Origin: Byssothecium circinans
Taxonomy: Eukaryota; Ascomycota; Dothideomycetes; Pleosporales; Massarinaceae
Assembly: GCA_010015675.1 (NCBI GenBank)
Contig: ML976983.1
Coordinates: 1,019,022 to 1,083,021 of the forward strand
Length of the DNA stretch: 64,000 bases
Reading direction: 5' to 3'
Shown here: positions 42,808 to 53,416 of the stretch, piece after piece
How the letters are laid out: the number at the start of each line of letters is the position of its first letter
Numbering within the stretch: position 1 is the first letter of the stretch
Program-made: the position numbers and the translations under genes
Notes under the pieces: generated by a model
Database searches by the model: none
Told to the model about the DNA's origin: nothing
The model's input: only the letters and a program-made list of their open reading frames with translations

Positions 42808-43344
42808 ATGAAAGGCAACTACTCCACGCCAGTCAACCCCCGAGATTTATCATCTCATCTGGACCGTATCAAGTCACACTCCGAACCCAATGATGGCGAC
42901 GCCGTCTCTCGACTCCCTCGAATGTCCACCCGAAGCGGAACAGGAGCCACCTCCTTTACCGGCTCATCTCGAACCTCCACCAACAACATGGAACTCGACC
43001 ACTTGCCTACTTTCACCAAGTCCTCCACCATGTCGACCAATAGCAGCAGCGACAGTGCAGACAGTCGGTTCTCTCGATGGGAAGTCCGAGGCATGCGAAC
43101 TTCCCCGTTGTCGGCGAGGGAGAGCAAGCAGAGCGCTGAGGTTGGACGAGGAGAGTTTTCGAAGCCCAGAGTCCCTAGGAGGAGGGTTAGTAATGAGAGC
43201 TCGAAGAGTGAGGGAGCCGGCGAGTTCAGGTACTACGGACGTCATGCTAACACGTGGCTGTTCAACGACTTCTCTATTACCGACAGTGTCAAGAAGGGAT
43301 GGGGAAAGGTTTTCTCTGGGAAGGACGACCATGAGGGACGTTAA
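42808..43344 (+). CDS. Small Ser/Arg-rich fungal protein with a conserved C-terminal YGRHxNxWLF motif
   Basis: A single exon of 178 residues from MKGNYSTPVNPRDLSSHL. The body is Ser/Thr/Arg-rich and probably disordered, a likely phosphoprotein. The C-terminus GEFRYYGRHANTWLFNDF followed by SITDSVKKGWGKVF resembles a short motif (YGRHxNxWLFxxFS-x-DxVK) I recognise from many small uncharacterised ascomycete proteins. No signal peptide or TM. The leader is rich in CTTCAACTTCA-type repeats. Upstream in-frame sequence lacks an ATG. Confidence 0.7.
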   Translation: MKGNYSTPVNPRDLSSHLDRIKSHSEPNDGDAVSRLPRMSTRSGTGATSFTGSSRTSTNNMELDHLPTFTKSSTMSTNSSSDSADSRFSRWEVRGMRTSPLSARESKQSAEVGRGEFSKPRVPRRRVSNESSKSEGAGEFRYYGRHANTWLFNDFSITDSVKKGWGKVFSGKDDHEGR

Positions 43345-44456
43345 TGGGGTCGTGAAGAATGCTTTCAAATCACCGGAAGAGTGCTCGCGGTGGGAGATGA
43401 GGAGGAGCAAGGTGTTGAGAGAAGACAATGCTTTCGTTCTGTCGCTCGTTGGACGTTCTAAGGATTTGCTCGTATACATACACTCGCTATTTCCTTATCA
43501 ATACAAATACCATCATTTACTCAAGCTTACCTGTGATCCATGCTTGTCTTTTCCGTGTGGGACCTCTATATTCGGATTCTTTCTCTTAAGCTCTAGCCAC
43601 ATAGCGTTCTTGAAGACCACCTTCCCATAACGTGCCATGTATCGCCGGATATCTCGTATGTGGCGGTGGAGGATGTTCCAGTCCATCATCGACGTTTCTA
43701 TCTCTTCCCTTCTTTTCTTTCCCCTCCCAATACACTATGTGTTAGTGCACTTAGAGCGTTTAACAAACTAGGACAATTGAGGCGATGAAAAATGCGGAGA
43801 AGAATATGACGTGCGATGTTGTAGGAGGATTCTGTGACTTTTGTACCACGGTGGTAGGTATTGAGGTCGACACATGCACCGCCACACGGCTGAACCAACT
43901 TTCAGCCCCCAAGATCTCCACCCATCTTCCACCATCTCCTTCTCGTACCCCAGCATGCCTGCCACTTCCAGTGACTATGCATGTCAATCTTTCTCTGTCT
44001 AAATTATTGTTCGTCTTAAAAAAAACCCTTATTCTCATGCCACTGTGCTTAGCAACTCCTCTTCCTCTCCACGTACCACCGGCACCATGCTGGCCTCGGG
44101 ACTCAACCACCCCTACCATGCAAGTGCAAAGACGCCGTCCCATCGTAAAATGGGCGTCAAAGACGACATTCCCGTTCCAATATTTAGATCATTGGTCTTA
44201 AACGCCCCGTTCACCCTCTCCCCGCTGCGCCCCGTCCTGCTCCGCCACTCAACATCCCGGCCTTGCATTACGATGTACCCCACTTTCAACGTTCCTCTAG
44301 GCGCCCGCCCAGATACTCACATGATATAGTTATAGTGTTTCGACGGATTGCACTGCCTTCAAAAGGTACTCGTTTGCCTACTTTTTTACCGTCTTTCCGA
44401 ATTTGTCTCACCGGTCGCGATTGCGCGCCACGGTTAAGCGATAATTGCTGCCCAAC
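43345..44456. other. Intergenic, no gene seen
   Basis: 3' region of the small Ser-rich gene and upstream region of the CorA-like gene. Frames on both strands at 43700-44330 are low complexity and unsupported. Confidence 0.5.
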
Positions 44457-46405
44457 ATGTTCTTTGACCTATGCTCGGAGAGGCTATTAGATAATGAGGA
44501 AAGGTTCGTGGGGAGGAATGGGCATCGGTTTGCTGAGATTTGGGATCGTGGGGTAAGCTTACTTTCCTGATTGTGTGGGTACGAGGGGTGTTTAGATCGT
44601 GGTGTGTTGAATGTTTGGCGACCGTTTACCGGGGTTATACTATGGCGAATGCCGCCAGATTCAAGCTGTCGTTAACTCTCTGTCTAGGACGGAGATGCGC
44701 CTATCTATCGGTCCGGAGACCTAGAAGAGAAAGAGATTTCAAACTGGGTGCATGAGGTATATCCCCAAGACTCCATCAATCACCATACTCTCACACACAA
44801 CATAGGATCGCTCCGCAAATGGACCTATCCAATCCGGCTTAAGGGTCCTGTAAGCCACCTCCCACCATTGTCTTCTCACCACGCTCACCAAAAGCCCAAG
44901 ACTCTCGCCAAAACCCTCAGGAAAATCCCAACAATCCAGCAGCAAACTTCCCTATTCGCGCTCAACATACCTCTCGCTCGCTCGTGCATGGCGCATCCCA
45001 TCATCGTTTCTCCGCGCAGTGTCTCAGAAACTATCCATCGTTACGCAATGTTCCGTCAGCCCTCTCCATCCGGAGTCTCCTACCTCTTCGCCTACGGCAC
45101 CCTGGTTTACCACACGGTTAGACGGTGACGATAGATGCGACGAAGAAATGGTCAGCAAGATATCCGACGCAGCCCATTGCCTTCTCGTCTGAGGCGACGT
45201 GGATTGGACCTGGGACTACACGCTCCTCCTCACCCACGACCCGCATTCCTCCACAACATACGTACTCATCGTCGGCCTAACAGCCACAGAGATCGATCTC
45301 GTACTTTCGTACCTCTCATACGTATCAAGATCCTCGAGTTTGTCAGCACATCCAATCCTAATCCCACTCCTTCTCCTCGATCTCGCAACAGACGAGACGT
45401 CTTCTCTGCTGAAACTGCGCATTCGGATGCTGAGCCAGATCCAGCAACAAACGGGAATGGATCGTTTCAATTTCCTCAAGAGCGCTGTTAGTGCTGGGGA
45501 TTCTCGACATAGCGCTGATATGACCGCGCGACATGTTGAGGGGAGGAAGGATCTTGATCTTGATGGTATTATGCTGCGTCTGACTTGCCTTAGTGATTGG
45601 GTTGCCGCGCAAAGGGGATTTGTCGATTTACAGAGACGGGTCCTGGAGGTGCTAGAAGGTATGCTCGCGGATGAAGGGAAGAGCGCTGAGGTTCTTCGGG
45701 AACGACTTTCCTTCATTCGCGAGACGTTGCTGGCGGCGGAGATGAAGTGCCAGTATTTGGAGCGCTCGATATCTGCGCAGGTGCAGACAGTAAGCAATAG
45801 TGACGCGATGATGGCATGGAATTCTGCTGACTCGGATTTAGATATACTCCCTCATTGCTCAAAAAGACAATCGCTTGAATCATTCCGCGACGAAAGCTAG
45901 CTGCCAGATCGCCTCCGATAGCCGGCGTATCGCTATACTCACGCGCCGCGATAGTACGGATATGCGTATCATTGCTGCTGTCACGCTCATTTTCCTCCCT
46001 GGAACGTTCGTCGCCACTGTTTTCTCCACAGGCCTCTTTGACTGGGGAAATGGCGATCCAACGCCGGCAGGCAATGACAGTACTGGCGGTGATGGCAAGA
46101 CAGTGTCGAAGTACATTTGGGTGTACTTCATGCTGACCGGCGCATTGACGACTGTTGTCCTGATCGCGTGGGGGTTATTTTCGTGGATACAGAGGAAGAA
46201 GATGGTGCGCCAGTTCGGGTTCACTTTGGATGAAGAGGCCGGTAGCATGGCGAGCTTGCATAAAGATATGAGTGATGATAGAAGAAGAGACACCGAGACT
46301 ACATTAGTGGAGAAAAGGTCTCTATTTGAAGTATGCAAGCAGGGCTGGAGTACTTTTATGGCACCGAAACGGGGGAAGAGAAAGGGTGAAGATGAAAGGA
46401 AATGA
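44457..46405 (+). CDS. CorA-like (Mg2+ transporter-like) two-TM membrane protein, N-terminal structure uncertain
   Basis: Firm part: exons up to 45789 and 45842-46405, joined by a 52-nt intron (QVQT|IYSLIAQKDNRLNHSATK). A coiled helical region (LRERLSFIRETLLAAEMKCQ) leads to TDMRIIAAVTLIFLPGTFVA with VFSTGLFDW (TM1), a short loop and KYIWVYFMLTGALTTVVLIA (TM2), the CorA-like C-terminal hairpin. The canonical GMN loop of true CorA is absent. Proposed 5' exons are 44457-44552 (MFFDLCSERLLDNEERFVGR) and one from 44688 (DGDAPIYRSGDLEEKEISNW), joined in phase across a 135-nt intron. Between about 44850 and 45194 the frame needs at least one more splice (a stop lies at 45190-45192) that I could not place. 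A transport function is unproven. Confidence 0.65.
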
Positions 46406-46719
46406 AAAGGTGGCTTTTCTAGCCGCTTGGGTTGAGTAAAAGATATGTCCCTCCTTTAAGCAGGGCAATAGATCTCAGACCCATTCAGAGAATGAAGGAC
46501 ACCTTAGGGTACCAAAAGACCGCCTTCCCCCCACATCACCGCTGCTTTCTCACGATTGTGCCGAGTTCTTTAAGACATAAAACGAAGAGAAGTTTCATGA
46601 ATTGGAACACCAAACCACATCTATAAGATAGGATTAGCTTTAGCGTTGGCAAACGGTGAACGATGACATACCTGTCGCAGCTCTTGAAATCCCGGATACT
46701 GTAGCCTTTCTTTCGCGCC
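46406..46719. other. Convergent 3' region
   Basis: Between the CorA-like gene (plus) and the first BTB-like gene (minus). Nothing else is seen. Confidence 0.5.
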
Positions 46720-47526
46720 TCACTCGATGATATACATCTCCTGGCACGGATCGTCTTTGATACCCGGATAGTCTTTGTCGTACTCTGGGGCCGATTTGGG
46801 GAGGTAATGGTAGTCTGCAAGCTTCAAGAATGGCGTTGCTGTCTTGGAGAGTAGTTGACAATGACGGCGAAAGGTGTATGCCAAGAACTGATGAGAGAAC
46901 GTGTCTTGCACGTTGTCAGGCAATTCTTTGCATCCTAAATGATAGTAGATGTCTGCAAAGAGTCGCCTCAAGCCATCTCCGCCCCATTTGCAGTTGAGAG
47001 CGAACCCCACACTGTAGATGTGCCTCAAACAGTTGATGCTCGGCACTGTGCGGTGCTTTTTGAAGTAATTAAAGAGAAAGCTCGTAGCACGGTTCAGAAG
47101 CCGTAATTTTTTTGTGGTCTTAGCAAAGTCGTACAGCTCAATCGCCATACTACAAGATAGGGGTCCCCGCTCCCCGCTATTCTCCTCTTCCTCGGGGTAT
47201 GGGAATTTCTTGATGGTTTCATCATTAGGAATTTCGCGGTTGTAGGCCCAGTGCAGGAATCCACAGAAGGCAGGGAGGGTAACCATGATTAAGAGTTCTT
47301 TGGTTTCTATGTCGTAGTCGGAACGCCAATAGACCTTGAATTCATCGAGGATGTCTTCATGTGCGATGAATGTATGGTCTCCGATTTTGAAGTGTACTAC
47401 TTTCTCGTCCGCGGTGCTATACTTGTATCAGCCAGAACGGTACATCAGATGGGGGACAGTCGCATACTAGACAGAGAAGCTGCGCTTTTTGCTGGCAGGC
47501 ATTGGCTTTCCAGGGTTTGGCGGCAT
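46720..47526 (-). CDS. BTB/POZ-like protein 1 of a tandem pair
   Basis: Exons (minus) 47526-47468 and 47416-46720 give 251 residues. Exon 1 (59 nt) codes MPPNPGKPMPASKKRSFSV. After the 51-nt intron the frame reads YTADEKVVHFKIGDHTFIAH, EDILDEFKVYWRSDYDIETK, ELLIMVTLPAFCGFLHWAYN and REIPNDETIKKFPYP. The F-x-AH-x-x-ILDEF block and the FxGFLHWxYN strand/helix fit a fungal BTB/POZ domain of the type with xxF..WLY..E. The C-terminal half is helical (AIELYDFAKTTKKLRLLNRA). The downstream neighbour at 48793-49677 shares exon-intron layout and motifs, so the two arose by duplication. Function is unknown; such proteins may be adaptor-like. Confidence 0.8.
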
Positions 47527-48792
47527 TGCTTTGGGCTCTGAAGGGCCGTCGATCGGTGGTGCTAGGTTTGTGTATTGGATAAAACTGGCCAATGCCAATT
47601 TCTATCCAGATTGCATAAAGGGAGAGAAGTATAGGTAGACGGAGTTGGAGGTGGGCACAATAGGTAGCGCCTGGGTTTTCGGACCGAAGAGGCAGTCTCG
47701 TAAAGTGAGAGAAGGCGCGGACGTCACCGCTGGTTCTGCGCCCAAAAAGGTAAGAGAGAGCGGCACAATCTGCAAAATATGGCCTCATGTGAATGATAAA
47801 GCGACCCGGGGTAATTTATGTGGCAAAAAAAGTCGCCAGATTTGTGAGGTGACGAGTGCAACGAATCGTCCCTGCTTTTGAATCGAGCCTAATTCGAATC
47901 AACAATCTTCATACCTTACTCGAGCGGACTCTCACTAGAGTTAATTAAATCCTTGCACCTCTCATTATCGCAAAGGCGAAATTTTTCCCCTTTTCAAATT
48001 GGCGCGAATAGCTCTGACCTATGTAGTATATCGCTACCCCACAGTACCTACCGAACCATGCTCCACAGTCGGAATGAAAGCTCGAATTAGCCTTTCTCTA
48101 TTCATAATTCTTCATAACAGAGGTGAAGGAATCATCATAACCCTGTCAAAACACTCATCCAAAATGCCATCTCCAGCCATGTCATGCAGCGGTCTTCGAC
48201 GGCGACGAGAAGTAGGCTCACAATCCGGATGGGCTAGGTCTGAGAATGGTCAGATCATTACAGAAATTGGCGAAGAGTTCAAAAAGGGTGGGTGAAGGAT
48301 ACTTCGGTCGCATAAGAGGAGGTCAAAATACAGCCATGTACCAGAAGCCCTGGCGTATTTCGCAAGGGTTCGAAACATGGACATGGCTCTCAAGCGTGAG
48401 CGGCGTTGTAAGCCATAAAGTAAACATGTGTAGGAGAAGGCCAGCAAAATGCTGGCGCGGGTTTTTGCTTTCACAGGAAAAGTTCGTCTAGGAAATCGGA
48501 CGAAGTATAAGAGAAATAGTATTCTCTGCAGACTTTTCAGGCTCAATGCCTCGGTATATGCACTCCAAGATAATGAAAGCCTAGCTGCTAAGCACCATAC
48601 GCAGAAACTGTCCATGCACTGATCATTCCCCTCTGTCGCTCGAAATCCCTTTTCAAGTGTCGTTCAGGCCATGCTCATCGGTTGCCGGAGCCTCCTTTCC
48701 CCATCGCCAATCCCGTCAAAAGAAAAATGTCTGATTTGTTTTGTCCGAAGCGAGCAAAACAAGTCCGTCTCCCGCCGTGCTCCTAAAGCCCC
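47527..48792. other. Intergenic between the BTB-like paralogues
   Basis: 1.27 kb without a supported gene. An AT-rich portion near 47930-48000 may hold the promoter of paralogue 1. Confidence 0.5.
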
Positions 48793-49677
48793 TCACGCGA
48801 TAACATGCTCGTCGCCAGTGCTGAGGCCTCTGCACCCGCACGATCTGTCGTCATGAGTGGTATAATCGGGATCGATATAGTTAAAAAGTCTGAGAACCAG
48901 CGGAGATTCTTGTCTCTTGTTTGCATTCTTCTTGTTGGCTAGGCACTTGCGTTTGAAAAGCAAGTAGAGAAACATCTTCGGGTGATCTTCTGAATCTTTT
49001 TCGTCCCAGAGCTCAAGCGCATATATATCCTCAGGAATCTCAGCGCACCATTTGTAGTACAGGTCGGCGGTGAATTGTTCCATGTAATGTGGGAACCCGT
49101 TGGATTTTCCAAGTTGGAATATCCGGTTGACCCGACCCATGGAAGGAACGATGCGTTGTTGTTTGTACCGGAGAAAGAGAAAGGTCATGGCGTCTTCCAT
49201 TAGTTTGGGAAACATGTTACGTTGGGCTAGATGGTAAAGTTCCATGGCCATACTGCAGGCAAGTGGTTCCTTCTCATCCCCGTTGTTCCACTCCTTTGGA
49301 TACTCAAGACTCTTGATATCATCATCGGTGGGCAGTTCTTGATGATACAGCCAATGAATCAGGCCGCGAAGTGCACATTCTGGGAAATCGCTGCCGAAAA
49401 CGTCTTTAAACATGTGAGGACAATGGCGACAGTTTCCAGGGAAGATGTCGAAGTTATGATTGAAGTCCTCTTCCAGAGTTTCGTTTGTACAGTACTTGAT
49501 TATGAGCTCATGATGGATGGCGAAGTGCGCGCCATGGGCCTCGAAGTGTATGAGACCCTGTTTCAGGGAGCTGTTATGGTTTAGAAGGTATATTTGAAAG
49601 GAATTTTGCAACACATACTACATAGAGAAGCTGCGCTTCTTCCCTCGAGAAGAGGAGCTGTTAGGCCCGGAAGACAT
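48793..49677 (-). CDS. BTB/POZ-like protein 2 of a tandem pair
   Basis: Exons (minus) 49677-49619 and 49570-48793 give 278 residues. Exon 1 is again exactly 59 nt and ends with the same KKRSFS block (MSSGPNSSSSRGKKRSFSM). A 48-nt intron follows and a Tyr codon is split at the same position as in paralogue 1. The BTB-like part reads GLIHFEAHGAHFAIHHELII, KDVFGSDFPECALRGLIHWL and YHQELPTDDDIKSLEYPKEW; then CSMAMELYHLAQRNMFPKLM parallels CSMAIELYDFAKTTKKLRLL. A longer N-terminal half-domain (NHNFDIFPGNCRHCPHMF) is absent from paralogue 1. A hAT transposon lies 225 bp upstream. Confidence 0.82.
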
Positions 49678-49901
49678 GCTGGCACGCCTGAGCAAGGGTG
49701 GCGCTGAAGAGTAGAGGTGTAAAGGTCGAGGTGGGAAGCCCTCAGCTTTATCTTGAGCTCAGATTGGAGTGAGAGGACGCCATCGCCCCGCACAGACCAC
49801 TGCAGGTGAAGTAGGAAGGAGCGGATGGGTGCACTAGCAGCTTTTCAGTGACGAAACAAAACATACTGTTCATGCGAAGAAACACAACTTACCGAGGTCG
49901 G
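49678..49901 (-). promoter_or_regulatory. Upstream region of BTB-like gene 2, possible 5' UTR intron
   Basis: On the minus strand CTCG|GTAAGTTG near 49892 is a strong splice donor and CACCTGCAG near 49800 a good acceptor, compatible with an intron in the 5' UTR. The hAT element sits just upstream of that donor. Confidence 0.3.
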
Positions 49902-49909
49902 CTGGAGAA
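49902..49909. repeat. Left target-site duplication CTGGAGAA
   Basis: Eight bases immediately outside the left hAT TIR, identical to 52915-52922. Confidence 0.95.
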
Positions 49910-49930
49910 CAGCGTGTCCAACAGTCCGTA
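49910..49930 (+). repeat. Left terminal inverted repeat of hAT
   Basis: A 21-bp perfect reverse complement of 52894-52914. Confidence 0.95.
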
Positions 49931-50148
49931 GTATCAGCCGTAGTTTACGGCCCGTAGTCCCCCTCGGGGCGTACGTAAGTAGCCCTTTTGTGAGTCGTAA
50001 AGTAGCCGTACAGTAGCCATGTTTCGTGTATTTTACGTCGTAATTACGGCTGTACGGGAGGGGGTCAGTTTTGTGGTGTTTTGTCGCCTGAAAAGGCTTA
50101 GATTCAGCGGAATTTGCCGTCTTTTTCGCGTACGTCTCGCGTACTACT

Positions 50149-50868
50149 NNNNNNNNNNNNNNNNNNNNNNNNNNNNNNNNNNNNNNNNNNNNNNNNNNNN
50201 NNNNNNNNNNNNNNNNNNNNNNNNNNNNNNNNNNNNNNNNNNNNNNNNNNNNNNNNNNNNNNNNNNNNNNNNNNNNNNNNNNNNNNNNNNNNNNNNNNNN
50301 NNNNNNNNNNNNNNNNNNNNNNNNNNNNNNNNNNNNNNNNNNNNNNNNNNNNNNNNNNNNNNNNNNNNNNNNNNNNNNNNNNNNNNNNNNNNNNNNNNNN
50401 NNNNNNNNNNNNNNNNNNNNNNNNNNNNNNNNNNNNNNNNNNNNNNNNNNNNNNNNNNNNNNNNNNNNNNNNNNNNNNNNNNNNNNNNNNNNNNNNNNNN
50501 NNNNNNNNNNNNNNNNNNNNNNNNNNNNNNNNNNNNNNNNNNNNNNNNNNNNNNNNNNNNNNNNNNNNNNNNNNNNNNNNNNNNNNNNNNNNNNNNNNNN
50601 NNNNNNNNNNNNNNNNNNNNNNNNNNNNNNNNNNNNNNNNNNNNNNNNNNNNNNNNNNNNNNNNNNNNNNNNNNNNNNNNNNNNNNNNNNNNNNNNNNNN
50701 NNNNNNNNNNNNNNNNNNNNNNNNNNNNNNNNNNNNNNNNNNNNNNNNNNNNNNNNNNNNNNNNNNNNNNNNNNNNNNNNNNNNNNNNNNNNNNNNNNNN
50801 NNNNNNNNNNNNNNNNNNNNNNNNNNNNNNNNNNNNNNNNNNNNNNNNNNNNNNNNNNNNNNNNNNNN
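50149..50868. other. Assembly gap (720 N) inside the hAT element
   Basis: A run of N. The transposase N-terminus, where a BED zinc finger would normally be, probably lies here. Apparent long open frames across it are artefacts. Confidence 0.99.
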
Positions 50869-52735
50869 GGGGCGTCATGACATAGAACCGTCACGACCTT
50901 TTGCGCGCCCTGCCGTCGTCGGCGACTACGCTCTCGAAGTACGTAGATACGGCGCTGGGGGAGCGAAAGGAGGAGGTTAAGAAGCTCCTACTGTCGGCGC
51001 AAAGCAAAATAAGCCTGAGTATGGATATATGGACGTCAGGTAATAATTTGTCGTTCCTTAGGGTTATCGCGCACTTTGTAGGTAGGTCTTGGCGTCTCCT
51101 AATAGGAAATTAACGATAAGAGATAAAGTTAACAAACTTAAGACCTTTATATAAACAGTACGACGTTCTTATTACCTTCCACAACCTCTTCGGCGACTAT
51201 ACAGCGGCGTATCAAGCTCAGGTCATCCTTAGCGTTATCAGCGACTACGATTTTAGTCAGCAATTTAACTGCTTCGTCAGCGACAACGCCAGCAGCAACG
51301 ACACAAAGTTTATCCGGTGCGTAGCCAAGTCTAGAGACCTCTATCTTAGGCCTTAGCACCGAATACGCTGCGCAGGCCACATCATTAACCTGGTCGTCAA
51401 GTCCGTCATCTACGGTAGTAGAGTAAGTGGGAGGCTGAGCTAGCTTAGGCAGCTCCTTAGGACCAATTTCAGCTCTTTCGAAGGCATGGAGTCGTTGGCA
51501 AGCTACATAACTTCGTTAATGCTGTCTACGCATCTCATAAGCGCCGAGAGCTATTCCTAACTATCTAGAAGGAGCTTAGTGAGACTGACGCCCTTTAGGC
51601 CTTTGGCACCCTTAACCTCCGCCAGGACGGCGGCGTGAGGTGGCACTTAGTATATTTAATGCTTCTTCGTTGCAGAGAGCTTAAAGAGCCTATCCGACGC
51701 TTTATCCGCAAGCTCCGGGACGCCACTGATCTAGACAACGACGAGTCTAACGACGATAATAAGATAGCGACTACGCCTCTCGCCCGCGACTATGACCCAC
51801 TGCTCGACTCGCTCTTAGAGGATGAATGGGACGAGGTGGATACAATAATTAACCTCTTGCAAGAGTTCTATGAGATGTGCCGGCGTCTTGAGGGCTCCGT
51901 CGGCGTCTCTGGGTTCGGGTCTCTCTAGCAGACTATTGTCAACTTGCAGGAGCTCTACGACTCGCTCTTAGAGCGTCGCGACGCCCTAGCGGGTGAGTTA
52001 GATAGCTCCTTTGTCAAGAACGGCGTCAGGTTTAGGCTTAAGAAGCTCATATCATATTGGACCCAGATAGTAATGGACCCAGAGCCGTCCTACTATTATA
52101 TCGCGACGATTTTACACCCAAAGCTCCGTCTCACATGGTTCAAGGACCACTGGGCAAGGCACCCATCGTGGCACAAAAAGGCCGAGCAGTCAGCGCGTAA
52201 GGTCTTCAAGCAATACCTTGAGGCTGAGAGCGATCCTGAGGAGCTAGCTGTCTCTCAGCCATCCCGGCGGAAGCTTCCTAAGGGTATTTTAGGCTCCCGT
52301 TACTCCAAAACAATGAGCGTTAATCCTATGCTACTTACTGGGTCAAGGTCTTACAAGCGTCAAAAACGCCCGTCTCAACTTGACGAGTATTTCGACGACC
52401 TGAGAGAGGACCTTGACAACCCAAGTAAGGCCTATCAAGGGCTCCTTGATAACCCACAAGCTTGGTGGCTCTCCGTGGGCCGTACCAAGTATCCCATCGT
52501 CTTTAAGATATCCCTCGATTTCCTCTCAATACCTGCCACCTCATGTGAGTGTGAGAGGGCCTTTTCAACTGCAAAACGCACAATTATAGACGACCGAAAC
52601 CGCCTCTCTCCAACGACTATTAAGGCCTTACAACTCCAGAAAAACTGGCTCCGGAGAGGCGTCATCAAGAGCTACGTACTTAAGCTTCAAGAGTGGATAT
52701 TACAGCGAGATTTACGTCAATTTCTAGCTCCCTAG
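50869..52735 (+). pseudogene. hAT transposase, inactivated by nonsense mutations and a frameshift
   Basis: Readable parts in order: ALPSSATTLSKYVDTALGER, LSMDIWTSGNNLSFLRVIAH, YDVLITFHNLFGDYTAAYQA, FNCFVSDNASSNDTKFIRCV, CAGHIINLVVKSVIYG, a frame change near 51416-51425, VVGKLHNFVNAVYASHKRRE, NLRQDGGVRWHLVYLMLLRC, and after a TAG at 51926-51928 an open stretch to 52735. That last stretch includes IATILHPKLRLTWFKDHWAR and the hAT dimerisation domain (YPIVFKISLDFLSIPATSCE, CERAFSTAKRTIIDDRNRLS). Most stops are TAG where Gln (CAG) is expected (for example before KEL and AFG), so they look like CpA to TpA changes, the RIP pattern. The first exons lie in the gap. Confidence 0.93.
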
Positions 52736-52893
52736 GGGCCTAAGGACCTTCTCCCAGAGTGATGACAGGTATCACGTGTTTACGGGCCGTAGCTACGCCT
52801 ACGGCCCGTAATCAGCTTTTTTTAAGCCCTCCGTACGTAAGTAGCTCTAATTTGACCCGTAACGTACACCTCATGAGCTCATACGTAGCGTAG

Positions 52894-52914
52894 TACGGAC
52901 TGTTGGACACGCTG
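52894..52914 (-). repeat. Right terminal inverted repeat of hAT
   Basis: A 21-bp perfect reverse complement of 49910-49930. Confidence 0.95.
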
Positions 52915-52922
52915 CTGGAGAA
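52915..52922. repeat. Right target-site duplication CTGGAGAA
   Basis: Identical to 49902-49909. Confidence 0.95.
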
Positions 52923-53416
52923 GTTGGATCATACGTAAATAAGCTTGAATATATTCGTATTTCCCAGAAGAGAAAAGGTTTCGAAGCGTAGAGGGCCGAA
53001 AGCAAGGAAGTGAGAGCATTCGAGTAATATAACAGACGAGTCATAGAGAAAAGTGTAGAGTTTGATCCTCAAGTGATACATAAAATACTCTAGAGCAATA
53101 ACACCCACGGTAGGGCACCCAGCTCAGAGAATTGCAATGTGGGATTGACAAGACAGCAATAGAAGATGCATTGAAACTTACAGTTCCAGTATTTCAAGTA
53201 GTACTGCAGCAGAAGCAATCACCAGTCTTACAGCGCCGAAAGCCGAATCCTATGAACAGTTGTTTCTCCACAGTGGCGTTGGGCCCAAATGTACAGTTGC
53301 CCAGTTCCAAATGGTTGTTCCTACTCCCCTCGACATCACCGCCAAACAATGAACGATATCCCAACGCCGCATAACTTCTACCACCTCTCCCCACCCCATT
53401 TGTCCCCTCACCTCAC
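52923..53416. other. Intergenic between hAT and VTC1
   Basis: No gene. It is the VTC1 3' side and the pre-insertion flank of the transposon. Confidence 0.5.

Larger units (their letters stand above)
49910..52914 (+). mobile_element. hAT-superfamily DNA transposon, RIP-damaged, with internal assembly gap
   Basis: Perfect 21-bp terminal inverted repeats at 49910-49930 and 52894-52914 (start CAGCGTGTCCAACAGTCC). They are flanked by an exact 8-bp target duplication CTGGAGAA (49902-49909 and 52915-52922), the hAT hallmark. Total length is 3005 bp, including 720 unknown bases. The interior codes a hAT transposase with a C-terminal dimerisation domain. Subterminal palindromes TACGGCCCGTA/TACGGGCCGTA and a repeated GTACGTAAGTAGC occur at both ends. 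Perfect TIRs and TSD suggest fairly recent insertion, although the transposase is inactivated. Confidence 0.96.

Noticed and set aside
49845..50894. Very long open frames on both strands spanning the N run
   Set aside because: They consist mostly of unknown residues from the 720-base gap and carry no evidence.
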